From contig CAMCTC010000007.1 of the NCBI GenBank assembly GCA_945878355.1, positions 1-64,000 of the forward strand: DNA of 64,000 bases, in the 5' to 3' direction. The position numbers and the translations under genes were made by a program. Positions 19,967 to 28,772 of the stretch are shown here, in pieces. Position 1 is the first letter of the stretch. Each line of letters starts with the position of its first letter. The DNA is from Bordetella parapertussis. GTDB taxonomy: Bacteria > Pseudomonadota > Gammaproteobacteria > Burkholderiales > Burkholderiaceae_C. The notes under the pieces are model-generated. The model was not told the origin of the DNA. It worked only from the letters and a program-made list of their open reading frames with translations, and searched no databases.

Positions 19967-20085
19967 GGAGGTTCTCCTGGGTAATCCGGCTCGGGTCGCT
20001 CGCGAGCTTGTCGCGCAAGCGCCTGCCGGGTGGAAAAACATAGCACACAATTGAACGCTGCAACAGCTCAGTTTGAACCCTGACC

Positions 20086-21396
20086 ATGCCTGGATACAGC
20101 GACCCCGGATTTGACACGCTGGCGCTTCACGCTGGCGCGGTGCCTGACCCTGCCACCGGCGCAAGAGCCGTGCCGATCCACCTCAGCACCTCGTTCGTGT
20201 TCCAGAGCAGCGAGCACGCCGCCTCGCTGTTCAACATGGAGCGGTCCGGCCATGTCTACAGCCGCATCAGCAACCCGACCAACGCGGTGTTGGAAGAACG
20301 GATTGCCGCGCTGGAGGGCGGCGCTGGCGCGATCGCCACGGCCAGCGGCCAGGCCGCGCTGCACCTGGCCATCGCGACGATTGCCGGTGCCGGCCACCAC
20401 ATCGTGGCCAGCAGCGCGCTCTATGGTGGATCGCACAACCTGCTGCACTACACGCTGCGTCGATTCGGCATCGAAACCACCTTCGTCCAGCCCGGTGACA
20501 TTGACGGCTGGCGCGCCGCGATCCGGCCCGAGACCCGGTTGCTGTTCGGCGAGACTCTGGGCAACCCGGGGCTGGAGGTGCTCGACATCCCGACTGTGTC
20601 AGCGGTCGCCCACGACGCCGGCCTGCCGCTGCTGGTGGACTCGACCTTCACACCGCCTTGGCTGCTCAAACCACTGGACCACGGCGCGGACCTGGTCATG
20701 CACTCGGCCACCAAGTTCTTGTCAGGCCACGGCACGGTGGTCGGCGGCCTGCTGGTCGACGGCGGTGTGTTCGATTGGGACGCGGCACACCAGCGCTCGG
20801 GCCGTTTTGCCGAACTGGCCGAGCCCTACGAGGGCTTTCACGGCATGGTGTTCACCGAGGAGAGCACGGTCGGCGCGTTCTTGCTGCGCGCGCGCCGCGA
20901 AGGACTGCGTGACTTCGGCGCCTGTATGAGCCCGCACAGCGCCTGGCTGATCCTGCAAGGCATAGAAACCTTGCCGCTGCGCATGGCGCGCCACATCGAG
21001 AACTCGCGCAAGGTCGTGGGCTTCCTGGCTGCGCACCCGATGGTTGCCCGGGTCGGCTACCCCGAGCTCGAATCCCACCCCAGCCATGCACTGGCCAAGG
21101 TGCTGCTGCCGCGAGGCGCAGGCGCGGTGTTCAGCTTCGACCTGAAAGGCTCCAGAGCCCAAGGCGTGGCCTTCATCGAGGCGCTGAAGATCTTCTCGCA
21201 CCTGGCCAATGTCGGCGATTGCCGCTCGCTGGTGATCCACCCGGCATCGACCACCCATTTCCGGATGGACGATGCCGCGCTGGCGCGTGCCGGCATCAGC
21301 GCCGGGACGATTCGGCTGTCGATTGGACTGGAAGACGCCGATGATTTGATCGACGACCTCAAGCGCGCGCTCAAGGCAGCGGAGAAGTCGGCATGA
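20086..21396 (+). CDS. Cys/Met metabolism PLP enzyme (MetY/cystathionine gamma-synthase family)
   Basis: This is a 436-residue PLP-dependent transsulfuration/sulfhydrylation enzyme. It starts MPGYSDPGFDTLALHAGAVP, has the substrate-binding VYSRISNPTNAVLEERIAAL, and carries the PLP lysine Lys210 in SATKFLSGHG. The region PYEGFHGMVFTEES is typical of the 430-residue O-acetylhomoserine sulfhydrylase branch. It is a clear paralog of the gene at 726-2027, but differs enough to suggest a separate substrate or regulation. It overlaps the following hydrolase gene by four bases (ATGA), so the two are translationally coupled. Divergent from the CBS gene; about 119 bases between them hold both promoters. 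Confidence 0.88.
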   Translation: MPGYSDPGFDTLALHAGAVPDPATGARAVPIHLSTSFVFQSSEHAASLFNMERSGHVYSRISNPTNAVLEERIAALEGGAGAIATASGQAALHLAIATIAGAGHHIVASSALYGGSHNLLHYTLRRFGIETTFVQPGDIDGWRAAIRPETRLLFGETLGNPGLEVLDIPTVSAVAHDAGLPLLVDSTFTPPWLLKPLDHGADLVMHSATKFLSGHGTVVGGLLVDGGVFDWDAAHQRSGRFAELAEPYEGFHGMVFTEESTVGAFLLRARREGLRDFGACMSPHSAWLILQGIETLPLRMARHIENSRKVVGFLAAHPMVARVGYPELESHPSHALAKVLLPRGAGAVFSFDLKGSRAQGVAFIEALKIFSHLANVGDCRSLVIHPASTTHFRMDDAALARAGISAGTIRLSIGLEDADDLIDDLKRALKAAEKSA

Positions 21397-22220
21397 ATCT
21401 GATCGTCAACGCGGCGAGCGGCCCACTGCCGGCTTACGTCTACACCGGCGGCAAACCCTTAGACCCGACGCTGCCCTGCGTCGTGTTCTGCCACGGTGCA
21501 CTGCACGATCACAGCGTCTGGACGCTGCTGGCTCGCTGGTGCGCCCACCACGGCCACAGCGTGCTGGCGATCGATCTGCCAGGCCACGGCCGCAGCCCCG
21601 GACCGATGCCGGATTCGGTGGAAGCGTCGGCTGACTGGCTGCTGGCCCTGTTGGCGGCGGCCGGCGTTCGCAGCCAGGCCACGCTGGTGGGCCACAGCAT
21701 GGGCTCACTGATTGCGCTGGAGGCCGCTGCACGGGCGCCCGACTTGGTTCAGCGCTTGGTGATGGTGGGCACGGCCTACCCCATGAAGGTTTCGCAAGCC
21801 TTGCTCGACACCGCGCGCGACGCGCCGCTCAAGGCCATCGACATGGTCAACGCGTTCTCGATCAGCACCCTCGCCGCGAAGCCCTCGTTCCCAGGCCCAG
21901 GCATGTGGTTGCACGGCAGCAACCGGGCGCTGATGCGCCGCGTGCTGGCGGGACCGAATGCCGAGGGCTGCGCGATCAACTTGTTCCACCATGACTTCAG
22001 TGTCTGCGACCGCTACGCCAACGCATTGGCGGCAGCGGCCCAGGTTCGGTGTCCGGTGACGATGGTGCTGGGCGCGCAGGACCAGATGACACCGCCGCGC
22101 AGTACGCGCGAAATCGCCGCCGCGCTCAAAGCCAGCATCGTGACGCTGAACTCGGGCCATTCACTGCCCGCCGAAGACCCAGAGGGCCTGCTGGCGGCTC
22201 TGGCCCAAGCCCTGAGTTGA
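21393..22220 (+). CDS. Alpha/beta-fold hydrolase
   Basis: This is a 275-residue alpha/beta hydrolase. The oxyanion loop (VVFCHGALHDHSVW), nucleophile elbow (GHSMGS, Ser as nucleophile), an Asp in VLGAQDQMTPP and the catalytic His in LNSGHSLPAEDPEG form the expected triad. No signal peptide is present, so it should be cytoplasmic. The tight coupling to the PLP enzyme suggests a related substrate, possibly an acyl-homoserine or thioester side product, but this is only inferred. Homoserine acetyltransferases (MetX) share the fold but are longer. Confidence 0.88.
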   Translation: MNLIVNAASGPLPAYVYTGGKPLDPTLPCVVFCHGALHDHSVWTLLARWCAHHGHSVLAIDLPGHGRSPGPMPDSVEASADWLLALLAAAGVRSQATLVGHSMGSLIALEAAARAPDLVQRLVMVGTAYPMKVSQALLDTARDAPLKAIDMVNAFSISTLAAKPSFPGPGMWLHGSNRALMRRVLAGPNAEGCAINLFHHDFSVCDRYANALAAAAQVRCPVTMVLGAQDQMTPPRSTREIAAALKASIVTLNSGHSLPAEDPEGLLAALAQALS

Positions 22221-22344
22221 CGCCCGGCTGGGTTGGTCGACCCTGGGTCATCGGCTCGGTAGCTGACCCACGCCAGGCATTGAATCAAACGCGTTGCCGC
22301 AGCATGACAAGCCTTGAACGCGCTGCGGCACAATCCCTGCCACC

Positions 22345-23685
22345 ATGAGCCTGGTCTTCCCGCACACCTTCATTCCTTGGTTTAGGGCCGTCGCGCCCTA
22401 TATCCACGCCTACCGTGGCAAGACATTCGTCGTCGGCATGGCAGGCGAGTTGATTGCCGCCGGCAAGCTCAATGCTTTTGTCCAGGACTTGGCGATCCTG
22501 CATGCGATGGGTATCAAATTGGTGTTGGTACACGGATTTCGACCGCAAGTCGATGAACAACTCGCGGCCAAAGGTCATAGCTCGCGCTACAGCCACGGTA
22601 TACGAATCACCGACGCGATAACACTTGACTGCGCGCAAGAGGCCGCCGGCCAATTGCGCTTCGAGATCGAGGCTGCTTTCTCACAGGGTTTGCCCAACAC
22701 CCCGATGGCCAATGCCACGGTGCGGGTGGTATCGGGAAATTTCCTCACCGCGCGTCCCGTGGGTATCGTCGATGGTGTCGACTTCATCCACTCGGGCTTG
22801 GTACGGCGGGTCGATTCGGCAACGATACGGCGTGCCATCGATATCGGCGCGCTGGTGTTGCTCAGCCCTTTTGGATTTTCTCCCACTGGCGAGGCCTTCA
22901 ATCTGCGAATGGAGGAGGTCGCCACCGCCACCGCCATCGCTTTGCAGGCCGACAAACTGCTTTTCATGACCGAGACTGCCGGCATCCGTGAAGATCCCGA
23001 CAACCTCGAGAGCGAGATCGACACCGAACTCGCGCTGGCAGATGCCCGCCGTTTGCTCGGCACTTTGCAAGCCCCGGTCGCCCCCAGCGATCTGGGCTTT
23101 TACCTGCAGCATTGCGTCAAGGCCTGCGAAGGCGGCGTGGAGCGCTCACACATCCTGCCGTTCGCGGTCGACGGCGCGATATTGCAAGAAATCTTCACCC
23201 ACGACGGCATCGGCACCATGGTGGTCGATGAAAAACTCGAGCGCCTGCACGAAGCCACGGCCGACGACGTCGGCGGCATCCTGCAGCTGATCGAGCCCTT
23301 CGAGCGGGACGGCACATTGGTGCGGCGCGAACGGACCGAGATCGAGCGCGACATTGCCAATTACACCGTGATCTCCCACGACGGCGTGATCTTCGGCTGC
23401 GCTGCGCTGTACGCCTACCCTGAATCGCGCACCGGCGAAATGGCGGCGCTGACGGTCTCGCCCGCAGTCCAGGGCGAGGGTGACGGCGAACGCATCCTCA
23501 AAAGGGTCGAGCAGCGCGCCAAGGCGCAAGGGCTGGACAGTATCTTCGTGCTCACCACCCGCACCATGCACTGGTTCATCAAACGCGGCTTCGCGCAAGT
23601 CGACCCTGATTGGCTGCCCGAAGCTCGCAAACGCAAGTACAACTGGGACCGGCGCTCGCAGGTTCTGGTCAAGAAACTGGGCTGA
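22345..23685 (+). CDS. argA: Amino-acid N-acetyltransferase (N-acetylglutamate synthase)
   Basis: ArgA acetylates glutamate with acetyl-CoA, the first step of arginine biosynthesis. The 446-residue protein has the classical two-domain form. An amino-acid-kinase-like domain (residues about 20-290: FVVGMAGELIAAGKLNAFVQ, IKLVLVHGFRPQVDEQL) probably carries the arginine feedback site. A C-terminal GNAT domain (about 300-440: VISHDGVIFGCAALYAYP, MAALTVSPAVQGEGDGERIL) does the catalysis. It is complete, with its own promoter presumably in the 124-base gap upstream. Confidence 0.95.
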   Translation: MSLVFPHTFIPWFRAVAPYIHAYRGKTFVVGMAGELIAAGKLNAFVQDLAILHAMGIKLVLVHGFRPQVDEQLAAKGHSSRYSHGIRITDAITLDCAQEAAGQLRFEIEAAFSQGLPNTPMANATVRVVSGNFLTARPVGIVDGVDFIHSGLVRRVDSATIRRAIDIGALVLLSPFGFSPTGEAFNLRMEEVATATAIALQADKLLFMTETAGIREDPDNLESEIDTELALADARRLLGTLQAPVAPSDLGFYLQHCVKACEGGVERSHILPFAVDGAILQEIFTHDGIGTMVVDEKLERLHEATADDVGGILQLIEPFERDGTLVRRERTEIERDIANYTVISHDGVIFGCAALYAYPESRTGEMAALTVSPAVQGEGDGERILKRVEQRAKAQGLDSIFVLTTRTMHWFIKRGFAQVDPDWLPEARKRKYNWDRRSQVLVKKLG

Positions 23686-23726
23686 AGCCCCAACGCTAGA
23701 AGTCCAAACCGCCAAGGAGAATCAAC

Positions 23727-23999
23727 ATGGCCCGCACCGTGCAATGCGTCTATCTGAAGAAAGAGGCCGATGGTCTCGATTTCGTCCCCTACCCAGGCGA
23801 GTTGGGCAAGCGACTCTATGCCAACGTCAGCAAGGAAGCCTGGGCGCTCTGGCTCAAGCACCAGACCATGCTCGTCAACGAAAACCGCCTCAACCTTGCA
23901 GACCAGCGCGCGCGCCAGTATCTGGCCAGGCAGATGGAACGCTACTTCTTTGGCGAAGGCGTGGATCAACCAGCCGGTTACGTGCCACCTGCAGCCTGA
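23727..23999 (+). CDS. yggX: Fe(2+)-trafficking protein YggX
   Basis: This is a 90-residue protein of the YggX family, implicated in iron handling and protection of Fe-S clusters from oxidation. It has the conserved start [19 protein letters not shown], the single N-terminal Cys7, [20 protein letters not shown] and the [20 protein letters not shown] helix. A strong AAGGAG ribosome-binding site lies about seven bases before the ATG. It is 41 bases downstream of argA and may be co-transcribed with it. Confidence 0.96.
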   Translation: MARTVQCVYLKKEADGLDFVPYPGELGKRLYANVSKEAWALWLKHQTMLVNENRLNLADQRARQYLARQMERYFFGEGVDQPAGYVPPAA

Positions 24000-24110
24000 A
24001 CCGCAAAGTGCTCAATCGTGATATCAGGGTTATCCGAAAAAATTCTCGTGGCAGCGTTTCTGAAAATTGCGGTACACTAACGCAGTCATCAATTTCAACG
24101 GAGTCCTAAT

Positions 24111-24425
24111 ATGTCCACACTGCAAGATCTGCTGTCGCAACGCGCTGAAATCGAAAAACGCATCGCCGATGTTCAGCGTGAAGCACGCTCCGAGGCTATC
24201 GGCCGGGTCAAGACCATGATGGCAGAGTTTGGCCTGAGCGCTGCCGATATCGCTGGAAAGTCCGTCAGCGGCCGCGCTGCGGGCGTGGTCAAACCCACGG
24301 GCAAGGTTGCCGCGAAATACCGCAATGCCGCCACTGGTGATACCTGGACCGGCCGCGGCCTGCAGCCCAAGTGGCTCAAGGCAGCCCTGGCAACGGGTGC
24401 AAAGATCTCTGATTTCACGATCTGA
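24111..24425 (+). CDS. H-NS family nucleoid-associated DNA-binding protein
   Basis: This is a 104-residue H-NS/BpH3-type protein. The N-terminal coiled-coil oligomerisation helix (LQDLLSQRAEIEKRIADVQR) and the C-terminal DNA-binding domain with KYRNAATGDTWTGRGLQPKW (the TWTGRG core contacts the AT-rich minor groove) are both intact. Such proteins silence AT-rich, acquired genes, and the low-GC control regions of the toxin-antitoxin modules nearby would be natural targets. The upstream region (24000-24110) is AT-richer than average and contains TACACT at 24073-24078 as a possible -10. It is followed by a perfect terminator, so it is a single-gene unit. Confidence 0.93.
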   Translation: MSTLQDLLSQRAEIEKRIADVQREARSEAIGRVKTMMAEFGLSAADIAGKSVSGRAAGVVKPTGKVAAKYRNAATGDTWTGRGLQPKWLKAALATGAKISDFTI

Positions 24426-24459
24426 CCATGACCTGATTCGGCAGCATTGCTGAGTCCTG

Positions 24460-24491
24460 ACGGCCCGGGTGATACCGGGCCGTTGTCATTT
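24460..24491 (+). terminator. Intrinsic terminator of the H-NS-like gene
   Basis: A perfect 9-base stem, ACGGCCCGG and CCGGGCCGT, with a 6-base loop (24460-24483) is followed by a T-rich TTGTCATTT. It lies 35 bases after the stop codon, between the H-NS-like gene and dnaG. Confidence 0.85.
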
Positions 24492-24528
24492 CGGGCGCCA
24501 GCATCTCGCGCTTGGATAGACTGCCGGG

Positions 24529-26493
24529 GTGCTGCCTCAAGGATTTGTCCAGGATCTGCTGTCCCGTGTCGACGTCGTCGAGGTCGTGGGGCGCCATGTC
24601 GAACTGAAAAAGGCCGGCATCAACCACAAGGGTCTGTGCCCCTTCCACGGCGAAAAGTCGCCCAGCTTTATCGTCAGCCCTTCGCGCCAGACCTACCACT
24701 GCTTTGGCTGTGGGGTTCACGGCGACGCCATCCGATTCTTGACCGAACACCACGGCATGGGATTCATGGACGCGGTGCGCGACCTGGCTCAGCAAGTCGG
24801 GCTGACCGTGCCAGAGCGCCAAGACAGCCCCGAAGACCGAGCCCGCGCCGACGCCGAAAAGTCCCAGCGCGCCACGCTCAGCGAAGTACTGGCCAAAGCC
24901 GGCGAACATTACCGCAGCGCGCTCAAGGCCAGTCCCCGCGCAGTGGCCTATCTGAAAAAGCGCGGCCTGACCGGCGCCGTCGCAGCCCGCTTCGGTATGG
25001 GCTATGCACCCGAGGGCTGGCGCACGCTGGCGGGGGTGTTTCCGCGCTACGACGACCCGCTGCTCAGCGAATGCGGCTTGGTGATCGTCAACGGAGACGA
25101 AGGCGAGGAGCAAAAACGCTACGACCGCTTCCGCGACCGGATCATGTTCCCGATCCGCTCGGTGCGCGGGGAAGTCATCGGCTTCGGCGGCCGGGTGCTC
25201 GATGTCGGCGAGCCCAAGTACCTCAATTCGCCTGAAACGCCGGTCTTCCACAAAGGGCAAGAACTCTACGGCCTGTTCGAAGCCCGCCAGGGGCTTCGCG
25301 CCAAGGGCTACGCACTGGTCGTCGAAGGCTATATGGACGTGGTGGCGCTGGCCCAGTGGGGTTATCCCAACGCGGTGGCCACGCTGGGGACGGCGTGTAC
25401 CGCAGAGCATGTGGCCAAGCTGTTCCGCTTCACCGAGTCGGTGATCTTCAGCTTCGACGGCGACGCCGCCGGACGCCGCGCAGCTGGACGCGCGCTCGAG
25501 GCGGCCCTGCCTCACGCCAGCGACCTGCGCAGCGTCCGCTTCCTGTTCCTGCCAGCCGAACACGACCCCGATTCCTTCATCCGCGAACAAGGACCCGAGG
25601 CTTTCGAGCGCGAAGTGGCCCAGGCCGTGCCGCTGTCGACCCAGCTGATTGCGCAGGCTGGCGCTGACTGCGATCTGGCGACCCCTGAGGGTCGCTCGAG
25701 AATGCTCACGCAGGCCGGCCCCTTGGTCGAATTGCTGCCCGACGGACTGCTGCGCGAGCAACTGGTGCAAGCATTGGCCAAGTTGGGTGGGATCGCGGTC
25801 GAAGTGCTCCAAGCCCATTGGGCCAAACGAGGCAAGCCGCGCGCCGGGCCCGATGCCGCTGGCCCGGCCCATGCGTCAGACCGAGGCGACCGCGCCGACG
25901 ATGCCGACCCGAGGGACTACCAAGACCGGGGCAGCAATGGGTGGCGCAACAATCGCCAGGCCCATGGGCGGCTTCGCCTGCACCCCATGGGGGGCCGGCG
26001 CCTGCCGCCCCAGGCCGCCACTTTGCTTGACCGCACAGCCTGGCTGCTGGCTCGCCATGCCGCGGTGTGGCTTGACCTGCCTGGCGAGTCGCATGATTTT
26101 CTGATCGCCCAGCCCGCACCCTACAACCAGTTTTTTGCCGGCTTGGAGCGCGTGCTGCACGAACACGGCGCCGTCACGATGGCCGCGCTGCTCGGCGAGT
26201 TGCGCGGCAGTCAAACCGGGGCAGCTGAGGATGGTGAGCTGGACCAGGCCAAGCTGCGTGAGCTGCTGGACCGGTTGGCCGGCTACCACGAAGTCGAAGA
26301 CGAGGAGTCGCCCGCATTGCTGGTCGAGGCCGTGCTGCGCCGACTGCACCAGCGAGCGGTGGCCGACGAACTGCAGTGGCTGATCGAATCTGGTGAGCTG
26401 TCTGAAGCGGCCACCGAACGCCGAAACGCCTTGTTCGCACTGACGGCCGAGCTCAAGAAGAATTTGTCACCGGCATCGTCGCACGGCCGCTGA
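24529..26493 (+). CDS. dnaG: DNA primase
   Basis: DnaG makes the RNA primers for replication. The 654-residue protein starts with a GTG (LPQGFVQDLLSRVDVVEVVG). The zinc-binding CHC2 finger uses Cys37, His40, Cys58 and Cys61 (GLCPFHGEKSPSF, YHCFGCGVHGDA). The central RNA-polymerase domain includes RFRDRIMFPIRSVRGEVIGF, and TOPRIM carries VVEGYMDVVALAQWG and FSFDGDAAGRRAAGRALE. The C-terminal helicase-binding domain follows a long low-complexity linker (about residues 430-500). The GTG start lies just after the H-NS terminator. The usual neighbours rpsU/yqeY and rpoD are not present. Confidence 0.96.
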   Translation: MLPQGFVQDLLSRVDVVEVVGRHVELKKAGINHKGLCPFHGEKSPSFIVSPSRQTYHCFGCGVHGDAIRFLTEHHGMGFMDAVRDLAQQVGLTVPERQDSPEDRARADAEKSQRATLSEVLAKAGEHYRSALKASPRAVAYLKKRGLTGAVAARFGMGYAPEGWRTLAGVFPRYDDPLLSECGLVIVNGDEGEEQKRYDRFRDRIMFPIRSVRGEVIGFGGRVLDVGEPKYLNSPETPVFHKGQELYGLFEARQGLRAKGYALVVEGYMDVVALAQWGYPNAVATLGTACTAEHVAKLFRFTESVIFSFDGDAAGRRAAGRALEAALPHASDLRSVRFLFLPAEHDPDSFIREQGPEAFEREVAQAVPLSTQLIAQAGADCDLATPEGRSRMLTQAGPLVELLPDGLLREQLVQALAKLGGIAVEVLQAHWAKRGKPRAGPDAAGPAHASDRGDRADDADPRDYQDRGSNGWRNNRQAHGRLRLHPMGGRRLPPQAATLLDRTAWLLARHAAVWLDLPGESHDFLIAQPAPYNQFFAGLERVLHEHGAVTMAALLGELRGSQTGAAEDGELDQAKLRELLDRLAGYHEVEDEESPALLVEAVLRRLHQRAVADELQWLIESGELSEAATERRNALFALTAELKKNLSPASSHGR

Positions 26494-26624
26494 GCGTTGA
26501 GGTCGGCGCAACTGGGCCGCCGGGAGTGGGCCTCGCCTCAGGACCTCAGCCCTTTGCTGGACGCGTCGAATCTAGGTCAGCCGCGCTGGCCGAGCGTCAC
26601 ATTTTCACGATTAAACTGGCTTGC

Positions 26625-27569
26625 ATGACGAGCATTGCCGAACGGACAGTTTTGTTCGCCGACCTGCGGGGCAGCACAGCGCTCTATGGCAGCCTGGGCA
26701 ACGCTGAAGCCACATCGGTGGTGACGCACACTGTCAATGCACTGGCACGGGCGGTGCCGGCTTGCGGCGGCGAACTGGTCAAGACCCTGGGCGACGGCTT
26801 GATGGCGGTGTTCGACAGCTCGGCCGATGGCTTGCAGTCGGCACAGCAGATGCATGAAGAGCTCGACCGCCTGGTCAGTCGGGGTCGTGAGCATGGCGCC
26901 TCTGCCGGTCTGCGTAGCTTGCGCTTGCAAGTGGCGCTGGCACGTGGCGAGGTGGTCGAGATGGCAGGAGATTGCTTCGGCGACGCGGTCAACGTCGCTG
27001 CACGCCTGATAGACCACGCGAGCGACAACGAAACACTGGTCACCGACGAAGTGCTGGCAGGCCTGTCGATGGTGCTCAGACCCCGCTTTCGCTCGCTCGA
27101 CTGGATGCACTTGCGCGGCCGCGCTGCGCCGGTCCATGTACACGTGCTGGGTCGCCGTCGCGCTGTCGATGCGGTCGCCACCCAGTTCGGCGAGGTGGCC
27201 AGAACCATGGAGCCCGAATCGGTTCGACTGGTCTGGCTCGACAGCAAGGAAGTTTTTGACGGTGCCCACATGCCCGTCATGCTGGGCCGCAGCCGACAGG
27301 CCAATTTTCGAGTCGACGATGGCCGTGTTTCACGCTCGCACGCTAGGCTGGACTGGCAGGGCGGGGCCTTTCAGCTCACCGATCTGAGCTACAACGGCAC
27401 CTATGTTCGGTTCGGCAACGCCGTGGAAACCATCACGCTGCGACGCCGTCAATGCACGCTCCATGGCTCGGGTTGGATCGGCCTGGGCGGCTCGCCCAGC
27501 GATCCCACGGCGCCCAGTATTCGCTTCGAACTGCTGTCGTTCGGCGACACCCTGCCTATGCGGCCTTGA
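26625..27569 (+). CDS. Class III nucleotide cyclase domain fused to an FHA domain
   Basis: This is a 314-residue two-domain signalling protein. The N-terminal adenylate/guanylate cyclase homology domain (residues 1-180) has VLFADLRGSTALYG (metal-binding Asp13) and KTLGDGLMAVFDS (second metal Asp), plus GDCFGDAVNVAARL. The C-terminal FHA domain (about 215-310) has MLGRSRQANF, DDGRVSRSHARL and LSYNGTYVRFG, the phospho-threonine-binding loops. The ATG at 26625 gives a clean domain start. No membrane segment or sensor is attached, so regulation may come through phospho-protein binding. Whether it makes cAMP, cGMP or neither is not determined. It is alone between dnaG and hemH. Confidence 0.9.
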   Translation: MTSIAERTVLFADLRGSTALYGSLGNAEATSVVTHTVNALARAVPACGGELVKTLGDGLMAVFDSSADGLQSAQQMHEELDRLVSRGREHGASAGLRSLRLQVALARGEVVEMAGDCFGDAVNVAARLIDHASDNETLVTDEVLAGLSMVLRPRFRSLDWMHLRGRAAPVHVHVLGRRRAVDAVATQFGEVARTMEPESVRLVWLDSKEVFDGAHMPVMLGRSRQANFRVDDGRVSRSHARLDWQGGAFQLTDLSYNGTYVRFGNAVETITLRRRQCTLHGSGWIGLGGSPSDPTAPSIRFELLSFGDTLPMRP

Positions 27570-27641
27570 CCGGTCCGCTCCAAGCACGACTGCGCCCGGC
27601 GTGCATCCACACCCAGCGCGCATCGTCGACAATCGTCCCCG

Positions 27642-28733
27642 ATGAGCTTCGCCCCCGAACCCCCTTACGCCCACGGCAATGCCGAACGCAGCGCCGTGCT
27701 GCTGGTCAACCTGGGCACACCCGAGGCGCCCACTGCTGCTGCGCTTCGACGCTACCTCGGGCAATTCCTGTGGGACCGGCGCGTCGTCGAGATCCCGCGA
27801 CCACTGTGGTGGCTGATCCTGCACGGCGTGATCCTGCGGCTGAGGCCGGCCAAATCAGCGGCCAAATACGCCTCGATCTGGACTGACGCCGGCTCGCCGC
27901 TGCTGACCTGGACCGCCGCGCAGGCCGCGCGCTTGCAAGATTTGCTGCAGGCACGCGGCCACGAACTCGTTGTTCGCCACGCGATGCGCTACGGCGAGCC
28001 AGCAGTCGCCCGCACGCTGGACGAGCTCAAAGCCGCCGGCGTGACAAGACTGCTGGTGTTGCCGCTCTACCCGCAATTTGCCGCTGCCACCACGGCGAGC
28101 AGCATCGACGCAGTCGCCCAATGGGCGCTGCGGGTGCGCCGCGTGCCCGAACTGCGTTTCATCAACCATTACCACGACGATCCCGGCTACATCGCGGCAC
28201 TCGCCCACAGCGTGCGAACCCATTGGGCCAAGCAAGGCCGCGGCCAGAAGCTGGTGATGAGCTTCCACGGCGTGCCGGCACGCAGCCTGGCGCTGGGTGA
28301 CCCCTACCACTGCGAATGCCACAAGACGGCCCGCCTGCTGGCCGAGGCGCTGGCGCTGACGCCTGAAGACTACATCGTGACCTTCCAGAGCCGTCTGGGG
28401 CGGGCCAAGTGGCTAGAGCCCTACACCGAGCCCAGCGTCAAGCGACTGGCGGGCGAAGGCATCAAACACCTCGACGCGATCTGCCCGGGCTTCGCAGCGG
28501 ACAACCTTGAGACGCTCGAGGAGATCGCGATCGAGGCCCGGGACGCTTTCATCGCGGCCGGTGGCGAGAAATTCAATTTCATCGCCTGCCTCAACGACTC
28601 GCCAGACTGGATCGCGGCGCTCGGCGACTTGGCCGAACGCCACTTGCAAGGGTGGCCGACCCGCGTGGCAGCAGATCCTGAGGCCTTGGCGAAACAACGC
28701 CAACGAGCGCTGGCGCTGGGTGCCTCAGATTGA
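27642..28733 (+). CDS. hemH: Ferrochelatase
   Basis: HemH inserts Fe2+ into protoporphyrin IX, the last haem step, at the inner membrane. The 363-residue protein begins with SAVLLVNLGTPEAPT, the family start. It has LRRYLGQFLWDRRVVEIPR, the catalytic His209 in MSFHGVPARSL, DPYHCECHKTARLL, and VTFQSRLGRAKWLEPYTEP followed by the CPGFAADNLETLEEI acidic motif. It heads a tight cluster with hslR and the grpE-dnaK-dnaJ heat-shock genes, a common Burkholderiales order. Confidence 0.97.
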   Translation: MSFAPEPPYAHGNAERSAVLLVNLGTPEAPTAAALRRYLGQFLWDRRVVEIPRPLWWLILHGVILRLRPAKSAAKYASIWTDAGSPLLTWTAAQAARLQDLLQARGHELVVRHAMRYGEPAVARTLDELKAAGVTRLLVLPLYPQFAAATTASSIDAVAQWALRVRRVPELRFINHYHDDPGYIAALAHSVRTHWAKQGRGQKLVMSFHGVPARSLALGDPYHCECHKTARLLAEALALTPEDYIVTFQSRLGRAKWLEPYTEPSVKRLAGEGIKHLDAICPGFAADNLETLEEIAIEARDAFIAAGGEKFNFIACLNDSPDWIAALGDLAERHLQGWPTRVAADPEALAKQRQRALALGASD

Positions 28734-28772
28734 GCTTGCGACCGGGTTTGGACCACACCATCGGCTGAACTG

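Noticed and set aside
24000..24110. A complete -35/-10 promoter for the H-NS-like gene
   Set aside because: A TACACT -10 candidate exists, but no convincing -35 hexamer lies 16-18 bases upstream, so I did not list it as a promoter.
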